Source: Pseudomonadota bacterium (GTDB lineage Bacteria > Pseudomonadota > Alphaproteobacteria > Azospirillales > Azospirillaceae). From it: DNA of 64,000 bases. Of this stretch, positions 42,850-51,747 are shown one piece after another. The notes under the pieces are model-generated. The model was given only the letters and a program-made list of their open reading frames with translations, ran no database searches and had not been told where the DNA came from. The stretch is taken from positions 5,539 to 69,538 of the forward strand of contig JAEYPE010000034.1 in assembly GCA_023411035.1 (NCBI GenBank), in the 5' to 3' direction. The position numbers and the translations under genes are program-made. The stretch's first letter is position 1, and every line of letters begins with the position of its first letter.

Positions 42850-43176
42850 TTGTCCGAGCCGTCTCCGAACCACCGCCCTCTTCCCAACCGACCCGTCGCG
42901 GTCGCGCTGAGGTATGAGCTGGGCGGCCAGTCCCTGCCCCGCGTGGTCGCCACCGGCAAGGGCCATGTGGCCGAACAGATCCTGGAACTGGCCTTCGCCA
43001 ACGGCGTGAAGGTGCGCGAGGACGCGGATCTCATGCAGATCCTGTCGGCGGTGGACATCGACACCGAAATCCCCATCGAGGCCATCGCCGCCGTGGCCGA
43101 AATCCTCGCCTACGTCTACCGCGCCAACGGAACGTTGCCGCCCTCCGCGGAAACCGACTCCGGAGAGGCGCCGTGA
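42850..43176 (+). CDS. FlhB C-terminal-domain paralogue (FlhX-like)
   Basis: The 108-residue protein aligns with the cytoplasmic domain of FlhB: PVAVALRYELGGQSLPRVVATGKGHVAEQILELAFANGVKV...DIDTEIPIEAIAAVAEILAYVYRANG. The autocleaving NPTH is replaced (NRPVAVAL), so it starts where the cleaved fragment would. Such free-standing domains (FlhX) can substitute for the FlhB fragment in some bacteria. The start is TTG with AGGA seven bases upstream. Its stop overlaps the GTG of the next gene. Confidence 0.8.
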   Translation: MSEPSPNHRPLPNRPVAVALRYELGGQSLPRVVATGKGHVAEQILELAFANGVKVREDADLMQILSAVDIDTEIPIEAIAAVAEILAYVYRANGTLPPSAETDSGEAP

Positions 43177-43553
43177 CCGGCACCGCCACGCTCCGCCGGG
43201 ACATCCAGGCGCTGGCCGCCGCGCTGGAGGAAACCCGCGCCCAGATGGAGGCCGGCCTGTCGGCGGACCTGACCGGTCTCGACACCCGCGTGGCCACCCT
43301 GTGCGCCGCCCTGTCCGCCGAGGCGCGGGACGCCCGCAACGACGCGGAACTGGCCATCATTCTGGAGTCGCTGATTCCCGCGCTGGACGCCATCGCCGCG
43401 GCGCTGACCCGCCAGAGGGAGACGCTGGCCGCCGCCGCCGAAGGGCGGCATGATCCCCACACCGCACGTCAGCGCGCCAGCGCCGCCTATGGCCGCGGCA
43501 CCGCAGCCGCGCCCGACGACCTTCCGCCCGACACGCCGACAAAGCCGACCTGA
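43173..43553 (+). CDS. Small alpha-helical protein in the fliO-fliP operon
   Basis: The 126-residue, Ala/Glu-rich protein is predicted to be a long helix or coiled coil (residues 5-90: LRRDIQALAAALEETRAQMEAGL...LAIILESLIPALDAIAAALTRQ) with a disordered Pro/Thr tail. It starts at GTG overlapping the preceding stop (GTGA) and lies 17 bases before fliO. The position suggests a flagellar export chaperone or regulator; no family is recognised. Confidence 0.65.
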   Translation: MTGTATLRRDIQALAAALEETRAQMEAGLSADLTGLDTRVATLCAALSAEARDARNDAELAIILESLIPALDAIAAALTRQRETLAAAAEGRHDPHTARQRASAAYGRGTAAAPDDLPPDTPTKPT

Positions 43554-43570
43554 CAGAGCAGACCTGATTC

Positions 43571-43888
43571 ATGGGCCTCGACCAGTACATCCAATTCCTT
43601 CTCGCCCTTCTGTTCGTCATCGCGCTGATCGTGCTGGTGGCCTGGGTGATGCGCCGCATCGGTTTCGGCGGCATGACCGCCACGGCGGGCCGCCAACGCC
43701 GGCTGGGCGTCGTCGAGGTGCTGCCGCTGGACGGCAAGCGCCGGCTGGTGCTGGTCCGCCGCGACGACCGGGAGCATCTGCTGCTGCTGAGCGCATTCGG
43801 CGACCAGGTGGTCGATCAGGCGCCGCGCGGCGGCTTCCAGGGCGCGCTGGCCGAAGCCTCCGCCCCACCGCCTGGGGAGCGGTCATGA
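43571..43888 (+). CDS. fliO: Flagellar biosynthetic protein FliO
   Basis: The 105-residue protein has one N-terminal TM helix (FLLALLFVIALIVLVAWVM) and a small cytoplasmic domain with RRLGVVEVLPLDGKRRLVLVRRDDREHLLLLS, the FliO consensus. FliO helps FliP assemble its ring. Its TGA overlaps the fliP ATG (ATGA). Confidence 0.9.
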   Translation: MGLDQYIQFLLALLFVIALIVLVAWVMRRIGFGGMTATAGRQRRLGVVEVLPLDGKRRLVLVRRDDREHLLLLSAFGDQVVDQAPRGGFQGALAEASAPPPGERS

Positions 43889-44658
43889 ACGCCGGCACGA
43901 GCGTGGCGGGGCGTCTGGCGTTTGCCGGCCTTCTGGCCCTGCTGATCGGGGTCGCCGGGGGGCTGGCCGCAGGGCCGGCGCTGGCGCAGAGCATGACCTT
44001 CGACCTGGGCGACGCCGGGGGATCGACCACCGGGCGCATCGTCCAGATGGTCGCGCTGATCACGGTGCTGTCGCTGGCCCCGTCGATCCTGATCATGATG
44101 ACGGCCTTCACGCGCATCGTGATCGTTCTGTCCTTCCTGCGGTCGGCGCTGGGCATCCAGCAGGTGCCGCCGAACACGGTGCTGATGTCGCTGGCGGTCT
44201 TCCTGACCTTCTTCGTGATGGCCCCGGTGTTCGAGCGGTCCTACAACCAGGGCATCCAGCCGCTGATCAACCAGGACATCGACGAGATGGAGGCGTTCCG
44301 CCGCACGGTCGCCCCCCTGCGCGAGTTCATGCTGAAGCACGCCAGCGAGAAGGATTTGCGCCTGTTCATGGACATGGCGCGCATCGAGAACGTGACGGAT
44401 GCGGAACAGACCCCGCTGCATGTGCTGGTTCCGGCCTTCATGATCTCGGAGATCAAGCGGGCGTTCGAGATCGGGTTCCTGCTGTTCCTGCCCTTCCTGA
44501 TCATCGACATGGTGGTGTCGTCGATCCTGATGTCGATGGGCATGATGATGCTGCCGCCGACCATGGTGGCGATTCCGTTCAAGATCATCTTCTTCGTGCT
44601 GGTGGACGGCTGGTACCTGATCGCCGGTTCGCTGGCCCGCAGCTTCGGCACGCTGTAG
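43885..44658 (+). CDS. fliP: Flagellar export protein FliP
   Basis: The 257-residue protein has a signal sequence (LAQSMTFDLG after a hydrophobic stretch), then LAPSILIMMTAFTRIVIVLSFLRSALGIQQVPPNTVLMSLAVFLTFFVM and FMISEIKRAFEIGFLLFLPFLIIDMVVSSILMSMGMMMLPP. These are the hallmarks of FliP, the core of the export gate. It is the last gene of the plus-strand run from 42850. Confidence 0.96.
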   Translation: MNAGTSVAGRLAFAGLLALLIGVAGGLAAGPALAQSMTFDLGDAGGSTTGRIVQMVALITVLSLAPSILIMMTAFTRIVIVLSFLRSALGIQQVPPNTVLMSLAVFLTFFVMAPVFERSYNQGIQPLINQDIDEMEAFRRTVAPLREFMLKHASEKDLRLFMDMARIENVTDAEQTPLHVLVPAFMISEIKRAFEIGFLLFLPFLIIDMVVSSILMSMGMMMLPPTMVAIPFKIIFFVLVDGWYLIAGSLARSFGTL

Positions 44659-44880
44659 CCATTTTCTCGTGCGTTTTCCGTTGGTTGACGCCGACCGGCG
44701 GCGCAGATCGCCGCAGGCGGAACGGCCTGCGGACGCGCGCATCGCGTTCCGCTGGTATCCGAGCGGGAAAGAGCGTAAGAGGGTTGGCCCGCGCAAGCGC
44801 CGCCCATCGCCTCAGTACCCGCAGCTTGTGACTTCTTCATCTCCCGCTTGGACTCCCAACGGACCCCGTTCACGTCCCAC

Positions 44881-46779
44881 ATGTCAGACACGACCCTGAA
44901 AGCCGCGGCACCCGACAAGGGCAGGCTGGCCGCGCTCACCCTCGGTGCGCTTGGCGTCGTGTACGGCGACATCGGCACCAGTCCGCTCTACACGCTGCGC
45001 GAATGCTTCTCGCCGGAGCATGGGCTCGCCCTGACCCCGCAGAACATCCTGGGCATCATGTCCATGGTCTTCTGGGCGCTGGTGCTGGTGGTCACGGTGA
45101 AGTACGTGCTGTTCGTCATGCGGGCGGACAACAAGGGCGAGGGCGGAATCCTGGCCCTGCTGGCGCTGGCGACCAACAGCCGGCCCGACTCCACCGGGCG
45201 GCTGTCCGGCCTGATGGCGATGGGCCTGTTCGGCGCCGCCCTGTTCTACGGCGACGGCATGATCACCCCGGCCATCTCCGTCCTGTCCGCCGTGGAGGGG
45301 CTGGAGGTGGCGCAGCCGGCGCTGGAGCGCGTCGTCGTGCCGGTGACCGTCGGCATCCTCATCGCCCTGTTCGGAATCCAGAGCCACGGCACCGAAAAGG
45401 TCGGGCGGCTGTTCGGCCCGATCATGGTCGCGTGGTTCGCCACGCTGGGTCTGCTGGGCCTGATCGAGCTGGTGAAGGAGCCGCAGGTGCTGGCCGCGCT
45501 CGACCCGCGCCACGCCCTGTATTTCTTCGCGTCGAACGGCTGGATCGGCTTCCTGGTGCTGGGCGCCGTCGTTCTGGCCGTCACCGGAGGCGAGGCGCTG
45601 TACGCCGACATGGGCCATTTCGGCCGGCGCCCCATCAAGGTGGCGTGGCTGACAGTGGTCCTGCCCGCGCTGCTGCTGAATTATCTCGGCCAGTGCGCCC
45701 TGCTGCTGAGCGATCCCACGGCGGTGCGCAGCCCCTTCTATCTGCTGGTGCCGGAGTGGGGCCTTTATCCCATGGTCCTTCTGTCCACCTGTGCGGCGGT
45801 GATCGCCAGCCAGGCGGTGATTTCCGGCGTCTTCTCCCTGACGCGGCAGGCGGTGCAACTCGGCCTGTGCCCGCGGCTGGACATCCGCCACACCTCGCAG
45901 GAGGAAGGCGGGCAGATCTACATCCCGCGCGCCAACTGGGGCCTGCTGTTCGCGGTCATCGGTCTGGTCGTCTGGTTCGAGTCCTCCAGCCGTCTGGCGA
46001 CCGCCTACGGTATCGCGGTGACCGGCGACATGGTTATCACCACCATCCTGGCGCTGGTCGTGGCGCACCGCCGCTGGAACTGGAGCCTGCCGGTCTGTCT
46101 GGCGGCGGGCACGCTGTTCCTCAGCATGGATCTGGCGCTGTTCCTCGCCAACGCGGTGAAGATCCCGCATGGCGGCTGGGTGCCGCTGGTCATCGCCGCG
46201 GTGACGCTGGGGCTGATGTCCACATGGCGCCGCGGTCGCGCCGTTCTGAACCGCCGGCTGGCCGAGGACTCCCTGCCGCTGGACGGCTTCGTCAAACGGC
46301 ACGCCAAATCCACAGATATCCAGCGGGTGAAGGGCACGGCGATCTTCCTGACCTCCAGCGCCGACACGGTGCCCATCGCCCTGCTGCACAACCTGAAGCA
46401 CAATCAGGTGATGCATGAGCGCATCGTCTTCCTGACCGTCGTGGTCGAGGACGTGCCCCGCGTCCCGGCCAAGGAGCGCGTCGTTCTGGAAGGGCTGGCG
46501 GACGGCTTCTACCGCCTGACGGTCCGCTACGGCTTCTCGCAGGAGCCGAACATTCCGAAGGCGCTGCGGCTGTGCAAGGCGTTCGGGCTGGAGTTCGATG
46601 TGATGACGACCTCCTTCTTCCTGGGCCGCGAGACGCTGATCCCCCGCATCAACCCGCAGATGGCCCAGTGGCGGGAGAAGCTGTTCGTCGTGATGTCCCG
46701 CACGGCGGTCAGCGCCACCGACTTCTTCAAGATCCCGCCGAACCGCGTGGTCGAGCTGGGCACCCAGGTTCAGCTCTGA
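44881..46779 (+). CDS. kup: Kup-family potassium uptake protein
   Basis: The 632-residue transporter begins LALGALGVVYGDIGTSPLYTLRECF, the Kup signature, with twelve TM segments to about residue 440 and a C-terminal cytoplasmic domain (TAIFLTSSADTVPIALLHNLKHNQVMHE, DVMTTSFFLGRETLIP). It imports K+ with protons. The ATG at 44881 has no clear ribosome site; a TTG 33 bases earlier is in frame. It is unrelated to its flagellar neighbours and has 222 bases of non-coding DNA upstream. Confidence 0.95.
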   Translation: MSDTTLKAAAPDKGRLAALTLGALGVVYGDIGTSPLYTLRECFSPEHGLALTPQNILGIMSMVFWALVLVVTVKYVLFVMRADNKGEGGILALLALATNSRPDSTGRLSGLMAMGLFGAALFYGDGMITPAISVLSAVEGLEVAQPALERVVVPVTVGILIALFGIQSHGTEKVGRLFGPIMVAWFATLGLLGLIELVKEPQVLAALDPRHALYFFASNGWIGFLVLGAVVLAVTGGEALYADMGHFGRRPIKVAWLTVVLPALLLNYLGQCALLLSDPTAVRSPFYLLVPEWGLYPMVLLSTCAAVIASQAVISGVFSLTRQAVQLGLCPRLDIRHTSQEEGGQIYIPRANWGLLFAVIGLVVWFESSSRLATAYGIAVTGDMVITTILALVVAHRRWNWSLPVCLAAGTLFLSMDLALFLANAVKIPHGGWVPLVIAAVTLGLMSTWRRGRAVLNRRLAEDSLPLDGFVKRHAKSTDIQRVKGTAIFLTSSADTVPIALLHNLKHNQVMHERIVFLTVVVEDVPRVPAKERVVLEGLADGFYRLTVRYGFSQEPNIPKALRLCKAFGLEFDVMTTSFFLGRETLIPRINPQMAQWREKLFVVMSRTAVSATDFFKIPPNRVVELGTQVQL

Positions 46780-46867
46780 CGCATCGGCGTCGAGAAAAGC
46801 GCCGCTCCATGGATTGCAGCCACATATTGCAGCCACATCGGCGCCCCGGTCGATCGCCGGGGCGGGC

Positions 46868-49800
46868 CTAATTGATCGCCGCGTTCTGCTTGCCGCGGTA
46901 GTTCTTCAGAAATTTCTGGAACACGTCCACCTCCGCCACGCGGGAGCGGACGGTGCCGACGTCGATCAGTCCAAGCGCCTGTTCCGGACGGGTCAGCACG
47001 CGGAAGGCGTCGGCATCGGGACCGTTGACCATGGCCGCCCCGAATTCCTTGCGCAACAGGTTGAGGTTCGTCCCATCCCCGGCGAGCGCCAGCGCCACGG
47101 CGCGGTTCAGCACGAGTTGCGAGGTCGCCGGGTTGATCGGCTGATTGGGCGGCGGGGGCGGACCGATCAGCTTGTTCAGCGCGAAGGCCGCGGCTTCCCA
47201 CTTCTGCGCGCGCCACGCGATGTCCACCCGCAGCGAGTTGGCCGGCTTGCCGTCGTCCTCTGACAGCAGCAGCAGCGCCTCGTCCCCACGGCCCAGCTCG
47301 GCCAGCGCCTTGGCCTGCATCAGACGGCGTTCGCCGACCAGTTCCGCCGGCAGGTTCGGCACGTTGGACAGCTCCAGCGCCCGCAGCGCATCCTCCGGCC
47401 TGTTGTCGAGCAGGCGGACGGAGGCGAGACGCGTGCCGACGCGCGCCTTTTCCTCGCCGGACAGGCGGTATTCCACCTGATGCTGCAACAGATCCGCGGC
47501 GCGACTGAGCAAGTCCACGGAGATCAGCCGCTCGGCAAGCTGCCGGATCACCTCGTCGCCCGCCTCACCCACCGGGGTCAGTTCGCGGAACTGGTCGTAG
47601 AGCTGGAGCGCCTCGATGGTCGGCAGCTTCTGCGCCCCGTCCTTGTAGAGGTCGGCGAAGATGCGCGACATCTCGCGGGTGATCTCCTCCGCCCGCGGCG
47701 TGTCGGCGACCAGGGCGGCGGTTTCCTTCATGGCGTTGAAGCCGTCGGCATACTGGCCGGCGGCGATCAGCACCTCGCCCATGCGCTGGCGGACCTGCAT
47801 CTCCAGCTCGTCGCCGCGCCAGGTGAAGGTCAGTCCGGCCAACCGCTCCGCCGCGGCGGGCGGCGACATGCGGCCTTCGGCCAGTTGCAGGTTTACCAGC
47901 GCCAGCCCGGCCTTGGCCCGGTAATAGCGGTCTAGACCGTTGTAGGAGGCGTTCAACTGCTCCAGCGCCCGATCCGGTTCGTTGGTCTGGGCATAGTAGA
48001 GGCCGCGGAGATACTGGACGTCGGGCCGCTCCTCCGCGTCCGTGCCGCCGCGTTCCGCGATGCGGTCCAGCAACCGCTTGGCGAAGGGCGCGTCGCCGGT
48101 CCGCAGCGCGGCCTCGGCGGCGCGGGTCGCCAGCTTGGTCAGGATCGGGTCGGGATAGGAGTTCAGGATCGGCGCCGCGGTCTTGAAACCGGCCTGCGCC
48201 GCCGGCCAGTCGGTGCGGTCCGCCGCGATGGCGGCGCGCCACAGCGCGGCTTCCCCGTTGTTGGCGAGGTTCGGGTGGGCGAAATCCTCCGCCGCGGCGT
48301 CGAGGTTGCCGGCCAGGAAGCGCGCGGCCCCGCGAAGGGCGCGGAATTCCGGCCAGCCTTCCAGGTCTGGCTGACCTTCCTGAAGCACCTCCATCATGCC
48401 GATGGCTTCCTGCCCGAATCCGTTCGCCAGATAGAAACGGGCGAGGTCGAGCTGGGCGCGGGGGCGTTCGGATTCCGGCGCGTTGACGACGCCGAGTTGA
48501 AGGTTCTGCCGCGCCTCCGTGTAATGGTCGAGATCGCCCTTCTTCCAGGCCGGCAGGTCGAACAGGCGCCGTCCGGCGGGCACCGGCTTCGGATCGGTGG
48601 GCGGCGTCAGCGTGTTGGAGGAGGCGCCGCCGGGGGAGGGCCGTGACGGCAGCGCCGCCGTCTGGCTCCCCGGCTGGCCGCCCGTCTGGGCCGTGGCCGC
48701 CGGGCGGTTCCCGGCGTCGGCCATGGGCGACAGATGCAGGCCGCCCGCAGCGGTCAGTTCCACCCCTTCCTTCACCGGGCGGACGGTGACGGCGTCGGCG
48801 ATGGGCCGCACGACGACGCCCTGGTAGCTGGGCAACAGTTCCAGGTCCGCGTAGCGGAGCGAATCGGGAATGGCGTTCCCGGGAACCGGCAGCGGGACGA
48901 TCTGGAGACGGTCGCCGACATCGGGGTCGGTGAGCGTCACCACGGTCGCCGCGTCCGCCGCCCGCACGACCAGCCGCGCGCCCAGAAGGAAGTCCGGTTC
49001 CGGATCGATCCGCAGTTCGAAGGGCGGCGTGCCGGTCAGGCGGCTGCTCGGCGTGATCTTCCAGCTCGTGCCCTGCCGTTCGATCTTCGGCCAGACGAGC
49101 GCACCGATCTTGGTGCGGAAGGCGCTGCCCCCGGTGGCCGGCACCGGTTCGATCGCGCCGACCGTTCCGGCCCCGCCGCCGATGGCCTTTCCGGCGCCGA
49201 TGGGCAGGGGCTTGTCGAACACGATGTAGAGATGGCCGGCGCGCGGGTAGACGGCGATGGATGCCGGACCGCCCGCGTCGAAGACCAGGGTCGGCCCCTG
49301 TGGTTCGGCCTTGGCGGGGTCGGGCTTCGCCGCCTCCGGCTTCGCCGGCGCGGAGGCTGCGGCGGCCTCCTTCGACGGGGAAGGCGCCGGGTTCGGCTTG
49401 GCCGCGGCGGGTACCGGAGGCGTTGCCGGCCCAGGAACCGCGGCGGGCGGCGGGCGTACCGTGGTCGTGGTGGCACCGGGCGGCGGGGAGGCGTTCGCCG
49501 TTTCGTTTGCCGGAAGACCGGCGCGCGTGCCCGGATTCAGCACCTCGACCACCACGGAGCGGCCCGACGTGCCGTCCTTGACTTCCGCGTCCTGCGGCAC
49601 GGCGAAGGTAACGGCCAGAGCGCCGTTCGCCTGCCGGAACTGCTCCACATTCTGGATGTTGCGCAGCTTCGCCTTGGCCACCGGCGCCAGATCGGCGGTG
49701 CCGTTGCGGTCGAACAGCAGGGTGGCCGACGCGCCGTCGCGGCGCAGCGTGTAATCGACCCCCTCCGGCCAGGTGAAGGACAGGCGGCTCTGCTGCGGCG

Positions 49801-50323
49801 TGTCGTCGGCGCTGACGGTCACCCGGCCCGCGGAGCGCGCGGCGGCGGGAGGCTCCACCTTGGCGGCCTGGGCCGCAGGTCGAGCCTGGGCCGGCGCCTG
49901 TGGCTGGGCGGGGGCTGGCGCCTCCGCCGCGGGGGTCAGGTCCAGCGCCACGGCGTTGCCGTTGCGGAAGCTCTTCAGCGTCACCGGGCGCTTCAGGTCG
50001 AAGGTCACGGTCTTGCCGTCGCCGCCGATCCGCACCCCCGACAAATAATCGGGCAAGGCCGACACCGTGCGGTCCAGCGCGGCGTTGATCGGCTCATCGA
50101 AGCGGACAACCAGCGTGTTGCCCTCCACCGACGCGCTGTAGCCGGTCCGCCGGGGCCAGTCGAACACCATGCGCCCGAAGGTCTTGTGGGTGGCGGCACG
50201 CACCGGGACGTCGGCGGCCCAGGCGGCCGGGATCGCGGCGGGCAGAAGGGCAAGCAGCGCCGTGGCGGCCACGAATCCGCACAGCCAGCGCCGGTATGCC
50301 CTGCCCCGCCCCATCCGCGTCAT
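46868..50323 (-). CDS. Large secreted TPR protein in the cheZ/MotB-like operon
   Basis: The 1151-residue protein has a signal peptide (cleavage near AWAADVP) and two AMIN-like beta regions (about 45-125 and 165-280: KTFGRMVFDWPRRTGYSASV and RLSFTWPEGVDYTLRR). A long Pro/Ala/Lys linker (285-360) and a further beta region follow. From about 600 onward come helical TPR-type repeats (ARFYLANGFGQEAIGMMEVLQ, GLALVNLQLAEGRMS, QAKALAELGRGDEALLLL). It is probably periplasmic and, by operon position, linked to the flagellar motor or polar envelope. The first four bases overlap the upstream MotB-like gene. Confidence 0.75.
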   Translation of the reverse strand: MTRMGRGRAYRRWLCGFVAATALLALLPAAIPAAWAADVPVRAATHKTFGRMVFDWPRRTGYSASVEGNTLVVRFDEPINAALDRTVSALPDYLSGVRIGGDGKTVTFDLKRPVTLKSFRNGNAVALDLTPAAEAPAPAQPQAPAQARPAAQAAKVEPPAAARSAGRVTVSADDTPQQSRLSFTWPEGVDYTLRRDGASATLLFDRNGTADLAPVAKAKLRNIQNVEQFRQANGALAVTFAVPQDAEVKDGTSGRSVVVEVLNPGTRAGLPANETANASPPPGATTTTVRPPPAAVPGPATPPVPAAAKPNPAPSPSKEAAAASAPAKPEAAKPDPAKAEPQGPTLVFDAGGPASIAVYPRAGHLYIVFDKPLPIGAGKAIGGGAGTVGAIEPVPATGGSAFRTKIGALVWPKIERQGTSWKITPSSRLTGTPPFELRIDPEPDFLLGARLVVRAADAATVVTLTDPDVGDRLQIVPLPVPGNAIPDSLRYADLELLPSYQGVVVRPIADAVTVRPVKEGVELTAAGGLHLSPMADAGNRPAATAQTGGQPGSQTAALPSRPSPGGASSNTLTPPTDPKPVPAGRRLFDLPAWKKGDLDHYTEARQNLQLGVVNAPESERPRAQLDLARFYLANGFGQEAIGMMEVLQEGQPDLEGWPEFRALRGAARFLAGNLDAAAEDFAHPNLANNGEAALWRAAIAADRTDWPAAQAGFKTAAPILNSYPDPILTKLATRAAEAALRTGDAPFAKRLLDRIAERGGTDAEERPDVQYLRGLYYAQTNEPDRALEQLNASYNGLDRYYRAKAGLALVNLQLAEGRMSPPAAAERLAGLTFTWRGDELEMQVRQRMGEVLIAAGQYADGFNAMKETAALVADTPRAEEITREMSRIFADLYKDGAQKLPTIEALQLYDQFRELTPVGEAGDEVIRQLAERLISVDLLSRAADLLQHQVEYRLSGEEKARVGTRLASVRLLDNRPEDALRALELSNVPNLPAELVGERRLMQAKALAELGRGDEALLLLSEDDGKPANSLRVDIAWRAQKWEAAAFALNKLIGPPPPPNQPINPATSQLVLNRAVALALAGDGTNLNLLRKEFGAAMVNGPDADAFRVLTRPEQALGLIDVGTVRSRVAEVDVFQKFLKNYRGKQNAAIN

Positions 50324-51057
50324 TCCTCCAGCTCTGAATCGGCGGCCGGTCCCGACACGGGCGGCCCCGCCGTTTCCTCACGCACCACCACATCCACCCG
50401 CGCCCCCCCCTGCACCGGGTCGATGCCGGCGGGTTCGCTCATCACGCTGCGCGCCACGAGATCGCGCTTGTAGCCCGTCTCGCGCAGCAGCGCCGCAACG
50501 GCAACCGCGCGGGTCAGGGCGCGTTCCCAACCCAGCCCCGCGGACTGGTCTTCCCGCTCGGCATGGCCGATGACCTCGATCCGGTTGCCGATCCGGCCCA
50601 CCGCGGCTCCCAGCAGGTACAGCACGCGCCGCCCCTGGTCGGTGAAGCTGCCGCCGGTCGGGTCGAACATCACATGGGCCGGCAGGCCGATGACCACCCG
50701 GTCGTCCTCCCGCCGGACCTCCACCGCCGCCAGATCCTCGTTGGCTGCGGTCTGGGTGCGCAGCAGGGCGCTGAGATAGTCCAGATTGATCGCGGAATGT
50801 GACTCCACCGTGGCGGCGTTGAAGGCGGCCTTCGGCTCGGGCGGCACGGAAGAAGGCGTGACCGCGGTGGAGCGTGCGGAGGACAGCGACTTGACCAGAC
50901 CGGTCCAGCGCTGGGCCTCCGGCTCACTCATCGAATACATCAGCACGAAGAAAGCCAGCAGCAGCGACATCAGGTCGGTGAAGCTGATCAGCCAGATCGT
51001 CCGGTTGTGGCCGCCGCTCTTGTCCTCGGCCTTGGGGAGTTTGGGCAGGCGGATCAT
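50320..51057 (-). CDS. MotB-like protein with the conserved TM aspartate
   Basis: The 245-residue protein has one TM helix, WLISFTDLMSLLLAFFVLMYSMS, with Asp28 at the position of the proton-binding Asp32 of E. coli MotB. A C-terminal OmpA-like peptidoglycan-binding domain follows (VVIGLPAHVMFDPTGGSFTDQG, IEVIGHAERED, WERALTRAVAVAALLRETG). It could be a stator subunit, but no MotA gene is adjacent. It overlaps both neighbours by four bases. Confidence 0.8.
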   Translation of the reverse strand: MIRLPKLPKAEDKSGGHNRTIWLISFTDLMSLLLAFFVLMYSMSEPEAQRWTGLVKSLSSARSTAVTPSSVPPEPKAAFNAATVESHSAINLDYLSALLRTQTAANEDLAAVEVRREDDRVVIGLPAHVMFDPTGGSFTDQGRRVLYLLGAAVGRIGNRIEVIGHAEREDQSAGLGWERALTRAVAVAALLRETGYKRDLVARSVMSEPAGIDPVQGGARVDVVVREETAGPPVSGPAADSELEE

Positions 51058-51743
51058 CGGCGCCCTCTCCCCGGCGGGTCGTCCATGGCGCGCAGGCTGA
51101 ACAGCAGGCGGACGGCACCGGGCGCGCCGCGTTCGATGCCCACCGTCACGGCGTCCGTCGGCGCCCCGTCGGCGATCAGCAGCCGGGCCAGCGCGCCGGC
51201 CCGCACCACCGGGCCGGGCGGCTGGCTGGGTCCGCCCGCCGGGCCGATGGACAGCAGCGCGTCCAGTTCGATCCGCTCGCCGGGCCGGTTCTGCAACAGC
51301 GCATCGGCCACCCGGTCGATCAGCCCCATCCGGTCCGGGCGCAGGTCCGCCGTTCCGGGCAGGAACAGCTCGTCGGCGGGGATCCGCACCTCCAGCAGGC
51401 GGCCCGGAGTCACGCTTTCCACCTTCGCCACGGCGATGGCGGTGGCGAACAGGTTGCCCAGCCCGCTCAGCCGCTGCACGGCGAAGACGGTGCCGGCGCG
51501 CGAGGCCAGCGGGTCGGCCTGCTCGTCGCGCAGGCGGGGGTCGATGAAGAAGGCGGGGAAGCTGCGCTCCAGCGACACCAGAACCGTGCGCACCCGCTGG
51601 GAGGTCTGCACGGACTGGGCGTTCAGCACGATGAAGAAGACGAGCAGCAACAGGAACAGCGACAGCAGAAGCACGATGCTTCCGTTGTTCGGGTTCGGCC
51701 GGCTGCCCGACAGGTCCGGCTTCCTGTGGCCGGGCGCAGCCAT
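51054..51743 (-). CDS. Degenerate MotB-like protein lacking the TM aspartate
   Basis: The 229-residue protein has the same plan as the following gene: short N-terminus, one TM helix (GSIVLLLSLFLLLLVFFIVLNAQS), linker and an OmpA-like domain (LLEVRIPADELFLPGTADLRPDRMGLIDRVADALL, AGALARLLIADGAPTDAV). The TM helix has no Asp or other charged residue, so it should not conduct protons. It overlaps the next gene by four bases and follows cheZ by four, pointing to a paired function with the MotB-like partner. Confidence 0.72.
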   Translation of the reverse strand: MAAPGHRKPDLSGSRPNPNNGSIVLLLSLFLLLLVFFIVLNAQSVQTSQRVRTVLVSLERSFPAFFIDPRLRDEQADPLASRAGTVFAVQRLSGLGNLFATAIAVAKVESVTPGRLLEVRIPADELFLPGTADLRPDRMGLIDRVADALLQNRPGERIELDALLSIGPAGGPSQPPGPVVRAGALARLLIADGAPTDAVTVGIERGAPGAVRLLFSLRAMDDPPGRGRR

Positions 51744-51747
51744 GGGA

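Noticed and set aside
44884..46836. 650-codon minus-strand frame across kup
   Set aside because: Antisense to kup, with no motifs and no ribosome site.
48734..50473. 579-codon plus-strand frame across the TPR gene
   Set aside because: Antisense, Arg/Gly-rich, no family sequence.
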